From positions 1 to 11,556 of the forward strand of contig CAYMJJ010000079.1 in the NCBI GenBank assembly GCA_964390445.1: DNA of 11,556 nucleotides. Reading direction: 5' to 3'. Position 1 is the stretch's first letter. Every line of letters begins with the position of its first letter. This document shows, one piece after another, positions 6,538 through 11,556 of this stretch. A program made the translations under genes and the position numbers. This DNA is from Anderseniella sp964390445 (GTDB lineage: Bacteria; Pseudomonadota; Alphaproteobacteria; Rhizobiales; Aestuariivirgaceae). The notes under the pieces are model-generated. The model was not told the origin of the DNA, did no database searches, and was given only the letters and a program-made list of their open reading frames with translations.

Positions 6538-6586
6538 CACACTCTGCCCCGGACGTTTGTTTGTTCTGGGCCCTATGAATTGGTGC

Positions 6587-6662
6587 GGGCGTATAGCTCA
6601 GTTGGTAGAGCATCTGACTCTTAATCAGACGGTCCAAGGTTCGAATCCTTGTGCGCCCACCA
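6587..6662 (+). tRNA. tRNA-Lys (anticodon CTT)
   Basis: A complete 76-nt cloverleaf with encoded CCA (6660-6662). The acceptor stem GGGCGTA (6587-6593) pairs with TGCGCCC (6652-6658) including one G-U pair, with A73 as discriminator. The D-arm contains AGCTCAGTTGGTAGAGCA. The anticodon stem TCTGA/TCAGA holds the loop CTCTTAA with anticodon CTT at 6620-6622, which reads AAG lysine codons. The T-arm has the GGTTCGAATCC loop. A -10-like TATGAA at 6574-6579 lies upstream without a good -35. tRNA genes are frequent integration sites, but no integrase or second attachment-like copy is seen here. Confidence 0.98.
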
Positions 6663-6670
6663 ATCATTTC

Positions 6671-6688
6671 AATCGCATAGGCGATTTT
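6671..6688 (+). terminator. Terminator of the tRNA-Lys gene
   Basis: AATCGC (6671-6676) and GCGATT (6681-6686) form a 6-bp stem with an ATAG loop; the T-run 6685-6688 begins within the right arm. It lies 8 nt after the CCA end. An overlapping near-palindrome, GCGATTT-T-AAATCGC (6681-6695), allows an alternative pairing. Confidence 0.6.
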
Positions 6689-6728
6689 AAATCGCTCCCC
6701 TTTGGGACTGGCAAGCGCAGGCATCTAC

Positions 6729-6791
6729 GCTGAAACTTGACTCTTCGGGATGATGGCACCAATCTTCGCGCGTTGGTCGAACGTTTTCAGC
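6729..6791 (+). repeat. Long-range stem in the leader of a possible small gene
   Basis: GCTGAAA (6729-6735) is complementary to TTTCAGC (6785-6791), and ACCAA (6758-6762) to TTGGT (6773-6777) inside it. The outer arm ends just before the AGGGAAG ribosome binding-like sequence of the small frame at 6805. A -35-like TTGACT lies at 6737 with no good -10. Function unknown. Confidence 0.25.
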
Positions 6792-6804
6792 AGGGAAGAA
6801 AATC

Positions 6805-6927
6805 ATGAATCCAGTTGCCCGTCAGCGGCCCGGTGAATGCTCACCAGAGCCCAAAGACTGTAGCTCTGAAGTTACCCCCATGGTGCTGACCGAGACCGTG
6901 TTGGCTGCGGCAGCAAGGAAGTCCTAG
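6805..6927 (+). CDS. Possible small protein of 40 residues, unknown function
   Basis: ATG 6805 preceded by a good ribosome binding site (AGGGAAG, 6793-6799) opens a 40-codon frame ending at TAG 6925-6927. The predicted peptide is soluble and slightly acidic in the middle (PGECSPEPKDCSSEVTPMVL), with two Cys, and ends in an Ala-rich helix and RKS. I do not recognise a family. The last 21 bases fall inside the 55-base sequence repeated on both sides of the scaffold gap, but the stop codon lies before the gap, so the frame is complete whichever way the gap is resolved. A competing reading is the opposite-strand frame that runs through the same segment. The case rests on start, ribosome binding site and position after the tRNA terminator. 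Confidence 0.4.
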   Translation: MNPVARQRPGECSPEPKDCSSEVTPMVLTETVLAAAARKS

Positions 6928-6961
6928 CCGGCTCGGCGCCAAAGCATAGCCGGGCAAGCCG
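6907..6961 (+). repeat. 55-base sequence, copy 1, left edge of the scaffold gap
   Basis: Identical over all 55 bases to 7062-7116. It ends exactly where the N run begins. It contains a CCGGCT/AGCCGG hairpin (6928-6933/6948-6953). Best explained as a duplicated contig end (see findings). Confidence 0.9.
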
Positions 6962-7061
6962 NNNNNNNNNNNNNNNNNNNNNNNNNNNNNNNNNNNNNNN
7001 NNNNNNNNNNNNNNNNNNNNNNNNNNNNNNNNNNNNNNNNNNNNNNNNNNNNNNNNNNNNN
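6962..7061. other. Scaffold gap, 100 N
   Basis: Exactly 100 N, the customary placeholder for a gap of unknown size. No sequence information. Both flanks carry the same 55 bases, so the true sequence is probably continuous with one copy of those bases. Confidence 0.99.
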
Positions 7062-7116
7062 GCGGCAGCAAGGAAGTCCTAGCCGGCTCGGCGCCAAAGC
7101 ATAGCCGGGCAAGCCG
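7062..7116 (+). repeat. 55-base sequence, copy 2, right edge of the scaffold gap
   Basis: Exact copy of 6907-6961, beginning at the first base after the N run. Joining the two copies into one removes 155 bases from the coordinates. Confidence 0.9.
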
Positions 7117-7279
7117 ATCTGCTTTTCCTGCTTGTGTGGCTGGTGATTGTGGAGCGGGAGGCGCTGCAGGGCGTCTGCGCTGTCACACAGCCTCATGCCA
7201 TCCTCAGTCGCTGTCGTATTCATGGTGTCGTATTGGTCGCCTTGAGTTTGCTACCCCTCGCAGGTTGGCCAGCCACTAC
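7117..7279. other. Intergenic stretch without a supported gene
   Basis: Together with the gap this is the longest stretch without a supported gene. It holds a short direct repeat, TGTCGTATT at 7212-7220 and 7226-7234 (14-nt period). Short frames on both strands lack ribosome binding sites or family features. I see no terminator with a T-run for the DUF1127 gene, whose 3' end is at 7280. Confidence 0.5.
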
Positions 7280-7435
7280 TTACCTTCTGCCGACCGGATT
7301 GAAGCCTATGTCCCTCATCGTGTGCGCATCAAGGTGATTGGTGGCCAGCAGGCTTGTGCCCTTGCGGGGGCGGAACAGGCGCTGCACGGAACCCAGAATG
7401 GATATGGCGATGGTGGTGTGATGTTGCGTGTTCAT
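7280..7435 (-). CDS. DUF1127-type small protein
   Basis: A 51-residue basic protein with the DUF1127 layout: a hydrophobic/amphipathic N-terminal segment (TTIAISILGSVQRLFR) and the C-terminal signature HLDAHTMRDIGFNP (about residues 34-47), corresponding to the family's L-x-D/x-H-x-L-x-D-I-G motif. DUF1127 proteins are small, Arg-rich, common in alphaproteobacteria and linked in some species to stress, phosphate-related and RNA-turnover phenotypes; this member's role is unknown. The start chosen is ATG 7435, with GAGGA 8-12 nt upstream on the - strand; a TTG at 7462 would add nine residues but has no such site. It is transcribed toward the scaffold gap, downstream of pmpB on the same strand (96 nt apart), so read-through from that pair is possible. 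Confidence 0.75.
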   Translation of the reverse strand: MNTQHHTTIAISILGSVQRLFRPRKGTSLLATNHLDAHTMRDIGFNPVGRR

Positions 7436-7531
7436 GGCTGTTTTCCTCGGTGCATTGAACAAACTGCCGTCCTGATGTCTGCAGTGTTGCCCAAGCCACA
7501 GCCTGCCGATGTGCAGTTCGTCACATTTTGA

Positions 7532-7951
7532 TCAGAGTGCTGAACGGTTCATCAGCTTGAACCCCAGCATGCCGGTCAGCATGCTTGCGATGAATACCCA
7601 CACCGGCCAGCCGCCCAGCAGGGCAGCCGCCAGTGCCGGGCCTGGGCACAAACCCACCAGCCCCCAGCCAAGCCCAAAGATGGCCGCGCCGCCGATCAAT
7701 CGCGCATCGACCGCAGGTGAGGGCGGGCCGGGCAGGGGATCTCCGCTCAGGCTGTTCGAACGTTTCGAGGCGATCAACCAGGCCATTGCCATGACGATCA
7801 ATGCACCGCCCATGACGAAGGCCAGCGTGGGGTCCCACTGGCCGCCGAACAGGTCCAGGAACCCGAGCACACGGGCCGGGTTGATCATGTCTGACAAGGT
7901 GAGGCCGGCACCAAATACCAGGCCGGCCAGGAGTGCGATTATCTTGCGCAT
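7532..7951 (-). CDS. YeeE/YedE-family sulfur transporter subunit, PmpB-type half
   Basis: A 139-residue membrane protein forming the second half of a split YeeE/YedE (DUF395, Sulf_transp) transporter, implicated in uptake of thiosulfate or other sulfur-containing compounds. Four hydrophobic segments are visible: about 3-20, 42-61, 86-112 and 115-133. The conserved GLGWGLVGLCPGPALA (93-108) carries the single Cys102 expected for this half. The frame is open much further upstream, but residues before this Met are the antisense-like frame of the partner gene; ATG 7951 with GAGG upstream starts 8 nt after the stop of the partner, so the two are translated from one mRNA. The substrate is inferred from the family only. 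Confidence 0.88.
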   Translation of the reverse strand: MRKIIALLAGLVFGAGLTLSDMINPARVLGFLDLFGGQWDPTLAFVMGGALIVMAMAWLIASKRSNSLSGDPLPGPPSPAVDARLIGGAAIFGLGWGLVGLCPGPALAAALLGGWPVWVFIASMLTGMLGFKLMNRSAL

Positions 7952-7959
7952 GGGCGACC

Positions 7960-8388
7960 TCAACCGATGACTGTGCGCATCAGCGCGACTGTGGCGATGG
8001 CAACCGCCATGAACGTAAGGGTGGCAAGGATCGAGCGTTTCGACAGCCGCGACATGCCGCAGACGCCGTGCCCGCTGGTGCAACCGGCACCGAGGCGCGA
8101 CCCGAAGCCCACGAGCAGGCCGCCAGCCACCAGCAATGGTACGGTGTGGGTGATGATGATCTCTGGCCGCGCGACGGTCAGCGACCAGATCACCGGGGCG
8201 ACGGCGAGACCGGCTATGAACAACAGGTTTTCGCTCCACCAGTCAGGCAGCTTGCTTGTTATGAGGCCGCCAACAATGCCGCTGATGCCGGCGATCCGGC
8301 CCGAGGCGATCAGGAAAATCGCGGCCGACAACCCTATAAGCGCACCGCCCGCCAGTCCGGCAAGTGCGTCTGCGAGATCAAAGTTCAT
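7960..8388 (-). CDS. YeeE/YedE-family sulfur transporter subunit, PmpA-type half
   Basis: A 142-residue inner-membrane protein, first half of the split YeeE/YedE transporter. Hydrophobic segments lie at about 8-45, 55-73, 83-103 and 119-137. The family motif GAGCTSGHGVCGMSR (101-114-region) carries Cys103 and Cys110; in YeeE structures such cysteines line the thiosulfate path. ATG 8388 has GGAG 8 nt upstream. It is the first gene of a two-gene operon with the PmpB-type half and is divergent from the photolyase gene across 138 bp. Split PmpA/PmpB pairs are often found with persulfide-responsive ArsR regulators (BigR/SqrR type); none is present in this window. Confidence 0.9.
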   Translation of the reverse strand: MNFDLADALAGLAGGALIGLSAAIFLIASGRIAGISGIVGGLITSKLPDWWSENLLFIAGLAVAPVIWSLTVARPEIIITHTVPLLVAGGLLVGFGSRLGAGCTSGHGVCGMSRLSKRSILATLTFMAVAIATVALMRTVIG

Positions 8389-8418
8389 TCATCTAGCTCC
8401 GTGCAACGTCGTGAATAC

Positions 8419-8434
8419 ATTTCAGTCTTTGAAT
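8419..8434. promoter_or_regulatory. ATTT-N8-GAAT element upstream of the sulfur transporter genes
   Basis: ATTT (8419-8422), 8 nt, GAAT (8431-8434), with TTCA-N5-TGAA arms inside, lies 30 nt upstream of the transporter ATG. As I recall, persulfide-sensing ArsR regulators of the SqrR group bind ATTC-N8-GAAT; this differs by one base. Weak evidence, since such short matches occur by chance. Confidence 0.25.
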
Positions 8435-8490
8435 ATGTTCGTGAAAGAGCTCCCGATCAAGGGCCTGTTTCATGAATTCAACATGAGCCG

Positions 8491-8518
8491 TTGATCCCGT
8501 CCTGCAAACCGGCATAAC
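8491..8518 (+). promoter_or_regulatory. Possible photolyase promoter
   Basis: TTGATC (8491-8496), a 16-nt spacer, and CATAAC (8513-8518) match the sigma-70 boxes 4/6 each. The -10-like box ends 8 nt before the ATG at 8527, and there is no Shine-Dalgarno sequence, so a leaderless or near-leaderless mRNA is suggested. Confidence 0.35.
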
Positions 8519-8526
8519 CTGGCGCC

Positions 8527-10074
8527 ATGACCCTCATCCTTGTGCTGGGCGACCAGCTTTCTCCCAACCTGTCGTCGCTGGCGGCGGCTGACAAGTCCGC
8601 TGACGTCGTGCTGATGGCCGAGGTGATGGAGGAGGCAAGCTACGTCCGCCACCACCGCAAGAAGCTGGCATTCGTGTTCTCCGCCATGAGGCATTTTGCC
8701 GGTGAGTTGCGCTCGCAGGGTTGGAAGGTGGACTACGTTCAGCTTGATGACGATGCAAACTCCGGCTCGCTCCGGGGTGAGGTGGCGCGCTCGCTGTCGC
8801 GGCATGGGCAGTCGTCGGTGTGTCTCACCGAAGCCGGGGAATACCGGTTGAAAGTGGATATTGATGGCTGGAGCGAAGCGCTGGGCGTTACGGTGACGGT
8901 GGTCGAGGATGATCGCTTCATCTGTTCGCACGACCGGTTCCGGCGCTGGGCAAGTGGCCGCAAGAGCCTGCGCATGGAGCACTTCTACCGCGAGATGCGC
9001 CGCGACACCGGGTTGTTGGTCGACGAAGATGGCGAGCCGGAAGGCGGGCAGTGGAACTACGACCATGATAACCGCAAGCCGGCCGGGCAAGACATGTTCA
9101 TGCCGAAGCTACCGGCCTTCCAGCCCGATGAGACGACGCGCACCGTCATGGCGCTGGTGGGAGAGCGGTTCGCTGGCAATTTCGGTGACCTGGAACCGTT
9201 CACCTTGGCGGTGACGCGGGCTGATGCTCAAGCCGCGCGTGATCATTTCATTGCCCATGCGCTGGCGCGGTTCGGGGATTACCAGGACGCGATGCTGGAG
9301 GGCGAGGACTATCTTTACCACTCTGTGCTGTCGCCCTACATCAACATCGGCCTGCTTGACCCGCTGGACGTGTGCCGCCGGGCCGTCGAGGCGTACGAGG
9401 ACGGCAAGGTCCCCCTCAATGCGGTGGAAGGCTTCGTGCGGCAGGTGATTGGCTGGCGCGAGTACGTGCGCGGCATCTACTGGCTGCATATGCCCGAGTA
9501 CGCTGAGCGCAACTTCCTCGACGCGCAGCGCCCGCTACCGGCGTTCTACTGGACCGGCGAAACGGACATGGCGTGCCTGTCCGCAGCCATCGGCCAGACC
9601 AGGCGGCTGGCCTATGCACATCACATCCAGCGGTTGATGGTGACCGGCAACTTCGCGATGCTGGCAGGGTGCAGCCCGCAGGCCGTGCACGAATGGTACC
9701 TGGTGGTGTATGCCGATGCCTACGAGTGGGTCGAACTGCCCAACACACTGGGCATGAGCCAGTTTGGCGATGGCGGGCTGATGTCCACCAAGCCCTATGC
9801 GGCCAGCGGCAACTACATCAACAAGATGTCGGACCATTGTTCGAACTGTCGTTATTCGGTGAAGGAAAAGACCTCCGACAACGCCTGCCCGTTCAATTCG
9901 CTGTACTGGGATTTCCTGGATCGCAACCGCGAGAAGCTGGGCGGCAATCCCCGCATGGGCCAGATGTACGCGACCTGGGATCGGATGGGCGACCACAGCA
10001 AGGACGCGTACCGCCAGCGCGCCAGGGCGGTGCTGGACGCAATCGACTGGGACGACGGGTCGTGGACCCGCTGA
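8527..10074 (+). CDS. FeS-type bacterial (6-4) photolyase / cryptochrome (PhrB class)
   Basis: A 515-residue member of the FeS-BCP class, flavoproteins that use blue light to repair pyrimidine (6-4) pyrimidone photoproducts or act as cryptochromes. The N-terminal Rossmann-like domain (LILVLGDQLS onward, to about 130) binds the antenna lumazine in relatives; the helical C-terminal domain binds FAD. All four [4Fe-4S] ligands are present: Cys350, Cys438, Cys441 and Cys454, which as I recall are the same numbers as in Agrobacterium PhrB. The YAHHIQRLMVTGNF motif gives the active-site His365-His366 pair, and Trp342, Trp390, Tyr391, Tyr399 and Tyr430 are available for electron transfer. Length matches PhrB (about 507). 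The start lacks a ribosome binding site. A DUF2256 gene is convergent 20 nt away. Photolyase rather than cryptochrome function is likely but not provable here. Confidence 0.95.
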   Translation: MTLILVLGDQLSPNLSSLAAADKSADVVLMAEVMEEASYVRHHRKKLAFVFSAMRHFAGELRSQGWKVDYVQLDDDANSGSLRGEVARSLSRHGQSSVCLTEAGEYRLKVDIDGWSEALGVTVTVVEDDRFICSHDRFRRWASGRKSLRMEHFYREMRRDTGLLVDEDGEPEGGQWNYDHDNRKPAGQDMFMPKLPAFQPDETTRTVMALVGERFAGNFGDLEPFTLAVTRADAQAARDHFIAHALARFGDYQDAMLEGEDYLYHSVLSPYINIGLLDPLDVCRRAVEAYEDGKVPLNAVEGFVRQVIGWREYVRGIYWLHMPEYAERNFLDAQRPLPAFYWTGETDMACLSAAIGQTRRLAYAHHIQRLMVTGNFAMLAGCSPQAVHEWYLVVYADAYEWVELPNTLGMSQFGDGGLMSTKPYAASGNYINKMSDHCSNCRYSVKEKTSDNACPFNSLYWDFLDRNREKLGGNPRMGQMYATWDRMGDHSKDAYRQRARAVLDAIDWDDGSWTR

Positions 10075-10094
10075 TCGCACTGTATACCCGGCCT

Positions 10095-10250
10095 CTAGCT
10101 TGACGTCTTGCTGCGTGGGGTGGTGCGGCAGCGGTCAGAGCAGTACCTGACCTCGTCCCACACGTCCTTCCATTTCTTGCGCCACGAAAACGGCCGCCCG
10201 CATGCCTGGCAGGTCTTCTGGGGCAGGTCGGACTTGCGACGCGTTTTCAT
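10095..10250 (-). CDS. DUF2256 small zinc-ribbon-like protein
   Basis: A 51-residue basic protein matching DUF2256: DLPQKTCQACGRPFSWRKKW (residues 8-27) then VWDEVRYCSDRCR (30-42). Cys14, Cys17, Cys38 and Cys42 form a C-x2-C ... C-x3-C arrangement suited to binding one zinc ion. ATG 10250 lies 8 nt after the stop of the thioredoxin-fold gene, with no clear ribosome binding site, so translational coupling is likely. Its stop is 20 nt from the stop of the convergent photolyase gene. As I recall, DUF2256 genes occur beside FeS-type photolyase genes in many bacteria, which suggests a functional link, but no biochemical role is established to my knowledge. Short enough to be missed by gene callers. 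Confidence 0.88.
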   Translation of the reverse strand: MKTRRKSDLPQKTCQACGRPFSWRKKWKDVWDEVRYCSDRCRTTPRSKTSS

Positions 10251-10258
10251 GAGGTTGG

Positions 10259-10651
10259 CTACTGGACGATGATGGTCTTGTACTGCCTGTCTGCACCGCC
10301 CAGCTTGTCAAGTGCCAGTTGCAAGCGGCCGAAGAACGATCCTTCACCGGCATAGCCGCTGAACCGGTCGATCTCGACGCCGTTGTCGACCAGCACGAAT
10401 GTCGGTGTGCCGGCAATCGGCAGCAACGGCTTGATGTCGTCGGGGGCGGGTGTGCCGACCAGGTAGACACGCAACGGCGCGCGGTCTGCGCCGGGCAGGC
10501 GGGCATAACCGGCAGCGCCAATTTCCGCGTGCCATTTGGCGCACCACGGGCAGCCCTTGAGATCGAACATGATAAGTTCGGCCGCGCGCGCTGACTGGGC
10601 ACCAGCCACGAGGGCAAACAACAATACGGCTGCACAAAGAACCCTGATCAT
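10259..10651 (-). CDS. Periplasmic thioredoxin-fold protein with CPWC motif (SoxS/SoxW-like)
   Basis: A 130-residue exported thiol-disulfide protein. Residues 1-23 are a signal peptide (Arg3, hydrophobic core VLCAAVLLFALVAGA, AxA-type cleavage near ARA-A). The mature part starts with the first strand ELIMFDLKGCPWCAKW: redox cysteines Cys34 and Cys37 in CPWC. GTPTFVL (81-87) supplies the cis-proline loop of thioredoxins. The usual partners are periplasmic disulfides; similar small alphaproteobacterial proteins include SoxS of the sulfur-oxidation system, but no sox genes are here. It may be cotranscribed with the upstream GH3 gene (57 nt apart) and with DUF2256 downstream (8 nt). A TATAAG box ends 8 nt before the ATG and no ribosome binding site is seen. 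Confidence 0.85.
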   Translation of the reverse strand: MIRVLCAAVLLFALVAGAQSARAAELIMFDLKGCPWCAKWHAEIGAAGYARLPGADRAPLRVYLVGTPAPDDIKPLLPIAGTPTFVLVDNGVEIDRFSGYAGEGSFFGRLQLALDKLGGADRQYKTIIVQ

Positions 10652-10659
10652 GAGGCAAT

Positions 10660-10665
10660 CTTATA
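10660..10665 (-). promoter_or_regulatory. -10-like hexamer before the thioredoxin-fold gene
   Basis: TATAAG on the - strand ends 8 nt upstream of the ATG at 10651. With no ribosome binding site, this fits a leaderless transcript. The -35 position is poor (CTTGTC occurs at a 14-nt spacing). Confidence 0.35.
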
Positions 10666-10708
10666 GCGTCAAACGCTGCGACAAGGCGATCAAGCTTTTG
10701 TAACCGGT

Positions 10709-11556
10709 TCAGCGCCTGATGTGGCGCTTGTAATGCATGACCCGCTGCCATGACCGGTACAGGCCGGCAAACGACAACTCGCCCGACTTGACGCCCTGTT
10801 CGATGGCGCGGACGGCGAAATCCGTGTTGGACGGAGCAGACGCCAGCACGTTGCCGATCAGCACCATGTCGTTGCCGGCCTTCAGGGCAAGCACGATGGC
10901 TTGCTCGAGCGTGCGGCGCGAAGTTATGGCGCGCATCTGCAGGTCATCGGTGATGACCAAACCGTCAAAGCCCAGTTCATCGCGCAGCCGCGTCTTGATG
11001 GCGATGGGCGACAGCGAAGCCGGCAGGTCCTGACCTGCGCCCCAGTCCCTGTGGTAAAGGTGCGAGGTCATTACCATGCCCTTGAAGCCTGAGCCGAACA
11101 GCCGCCGGTACGGCTCGATTTCGACCGGTTGCCACTGCTTCGTCACGTCCACGAATTTCAGGTGACTGTCGCTGGTCGACGACCCATGCCCGGGCCAGTG
11201 CTTCAGCGCGGTGCCGATGCCGCGTGCATCGTGGGCGTCGATGAACTGGCGGGCATAGCGCGCGACATGCAGCGGGTGGGTGCCGAAGGAGCGGTACTTG
11301 CTGGCGATCACCGGATTGTTGGGATTCAGCGCCAGGTCCACCACCGGCCCGAAGTTGGTGTTGATGCCTGCCGCTGCCAGTTGGCTGGTCATCGCGTCGT
11401 AGCGCTTGCGCGCCTGCGCGAGGTCAAAGCGTTGCTGCATCCGGAAATGGCCGGGCGTGTAGGTAAAACCCTTGCGCCGGTTGAGCCGTTCAACCGAGCC
11501 ACCTTCCTGGTCGACGGAAATGATCGGGGTAGGGCCAATGTCCGATGCCAGCAGGA
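10709..11556 (-). CDS. GH3 beta-N-acetylhexosaminidase, NagZ-type (partial, N-terminus beyond window end)
   Basis: At least 282 residues of a glycoside hydrolase family 3 enzyme that removes N-acetylglucosamine from anhydromuropeptides during peptidoglycan recycling. The frame is open to the window edge and begins with LLASDIGPTPIISVDQEGG, the typical ISVDQEGG(R/S)V region near the N-terminal third. KHWPGHG is the GH3/NagZ signature, followed by the flexible loop SSTSDSH with the Asp-His pair used as general acid/base in NagZ. VITDDLQM holds the Asp nucleophile. The C-terminus (SWQRVMHYKRHIRR) is complete at TGA 10709-10711, so only the NagZ catalytic domain is present, without the long second domain of other GH3 enzymes. 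A start at ATG 11440 would remove conserved residues and is rejected. Whether it is cytoplasmic cannot be seen, as the N-terminus is missing. Confidence 0.92.
   Translation of the reverse strand, partial: LLASDIGPTPIISVDQEGGSVERLNRRKGFTYTPGHFRMQQRFDLAQARKRYDAMTSQLAAAGINTNFGPVVDLALNPNNPVIASKYRSFGTHPLHVARYARQFIDAHDARGIGTALKHWPGHGSSTSDSHLKFVDVTKQWQPVEIEPYRRLFGSGFKGMVMTSHLYHRDWGAGQDLPASLSPIAIKTRLRDELGFDGLVITDDLQMRAITSRRTLEQAIVLALKAGNDMVLIGNVLASAPSNTDFAVRAIEQGVKSGELSFAGLYRSWQRVMHYKRHIRR
10711..10728 (-). repeat. Hairpin at the 3' end of the GH3 gene
   Basis: AGCGCC (10711-10716) and GGCGCT (10723-10728) form a perfect 6-bp stem with a 6-nt loop, covering the last codons of the - strand gene. No T-run follows, so it is a weak terminator at best and does not rule out read-through into the thioredoxin-fold gene. 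Confidence 0.3.

Noticed and set aside
6506..6733. Frames on both strands running through the tRNA-Lys gene
   Set aside because: They cover a complete tRNA and its terminator; neither has a ribosome binding site or family features.
6907..7116. 55-base duplication as terminal repeats of an insertion sequence or as tRNA-associated attachment sites
   Set aside because: The copies end exactly at the N run, are not related to the tRNA 3' end, and no transposase or integrase is present; an assembly overlap explains them.
6841..7223. - strand frames that enter the N run from both sides, 75 codons if the duplicate is merged
   Set aside because: Not called as a gene: low-complexity, Cys/His/Pro-scattered translation with no family, weak start context, and it competes with a better-started + strand frame. 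Kept as a caveat in the gap finding.
7134..7337. + strand frame of 67 codons after the gap
   Set aside because: No ATG or ribosome binding site, and its end runs antisense through the DUF1127 gene.
1..11556. CRISPR array, prophage, toxin-antitoxin or defence genes
   Set aside because: No regularly spaced repeats and no protein with such signatures was found on either strand.

Overview
The window reads as ordinary chromosome of a GC-rich alphaproteobacterium, probably of the Hyphomicrobiales/Rhizobiales type. The reasons are the uniformly GC-rich codon use, the protein families present (class I IlvC, type 1 LeuA, a DUF1127 small protein, an FeS-type bacterial photolyase) and the absence of any IS, phage or CRISPR signal. 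The taxon is an inference from content, not from a marker gene. A run of 100 N (6962-7061) marks a scaffold join, so this is a draft or metagenome assembly.

Left part (1-6420), branched-chain amino acid region with insertions. The window opens in the 3' end of ilvC, followed by a structured 3' UTR and a clear terminator. A GNAT acetyltransferase and a Nudix hydrolase follow on the + strand. A homocysteine S-methyltransferase family gene lies convergent to them across a shared perfect 13-bp inverted repeat. Divergent from it is a TetR regulator with a 19-bp palindrome upstream, then a PhzF-family isomerase. leuA comes next, preceded by an unlisted 26-residue leader peptide that carries four consecutive Leu codons and an Ile codon, followed by competing hairpins. 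That is an amino-acid attenuation leader. ilvC and leuA tie the region to Val/Ile/Leu synthesis.

Middle (6420-7530): the leuA terminator, a complete tRNA-Lys(CTT) with its own short terminator, a possible 40-codon small gene, then the scaffold gap. The gap is flanked on both sides by the same exact 55 bases, which looks like two contig ends overlapping by one k-mer and not a biological repeat. A DUF1127 small protein follows on the - strand.

Right part (7530-11556): a two-gene YeeE/YedE (PmpA/PmpB-type) sulfur-transport module on the - strand, and divergent from it a (6-4) photolyase of the FeS-BCP/PhrB class with all four cluster cysteines. Convergent with the photolyase is a - strand run of three genes: a GH3 beta-N-acetylhexosaminidase (NagZ-type, cut by the window edge), a periplasmic CPWC thioredoxin-fold protein, and a 51-residue DUF2256 zinc-ribbon-like protein that is easily missed because of its size.

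No evidently new multi-gene system is visible. The most informative items are the leuA leader, the assembly join, the photolyase/DUF2256 neighbourhood, and three genes whose -10-like hexamers sit exactly 8 nt before the ATG, suggesting leaderless transcripts.
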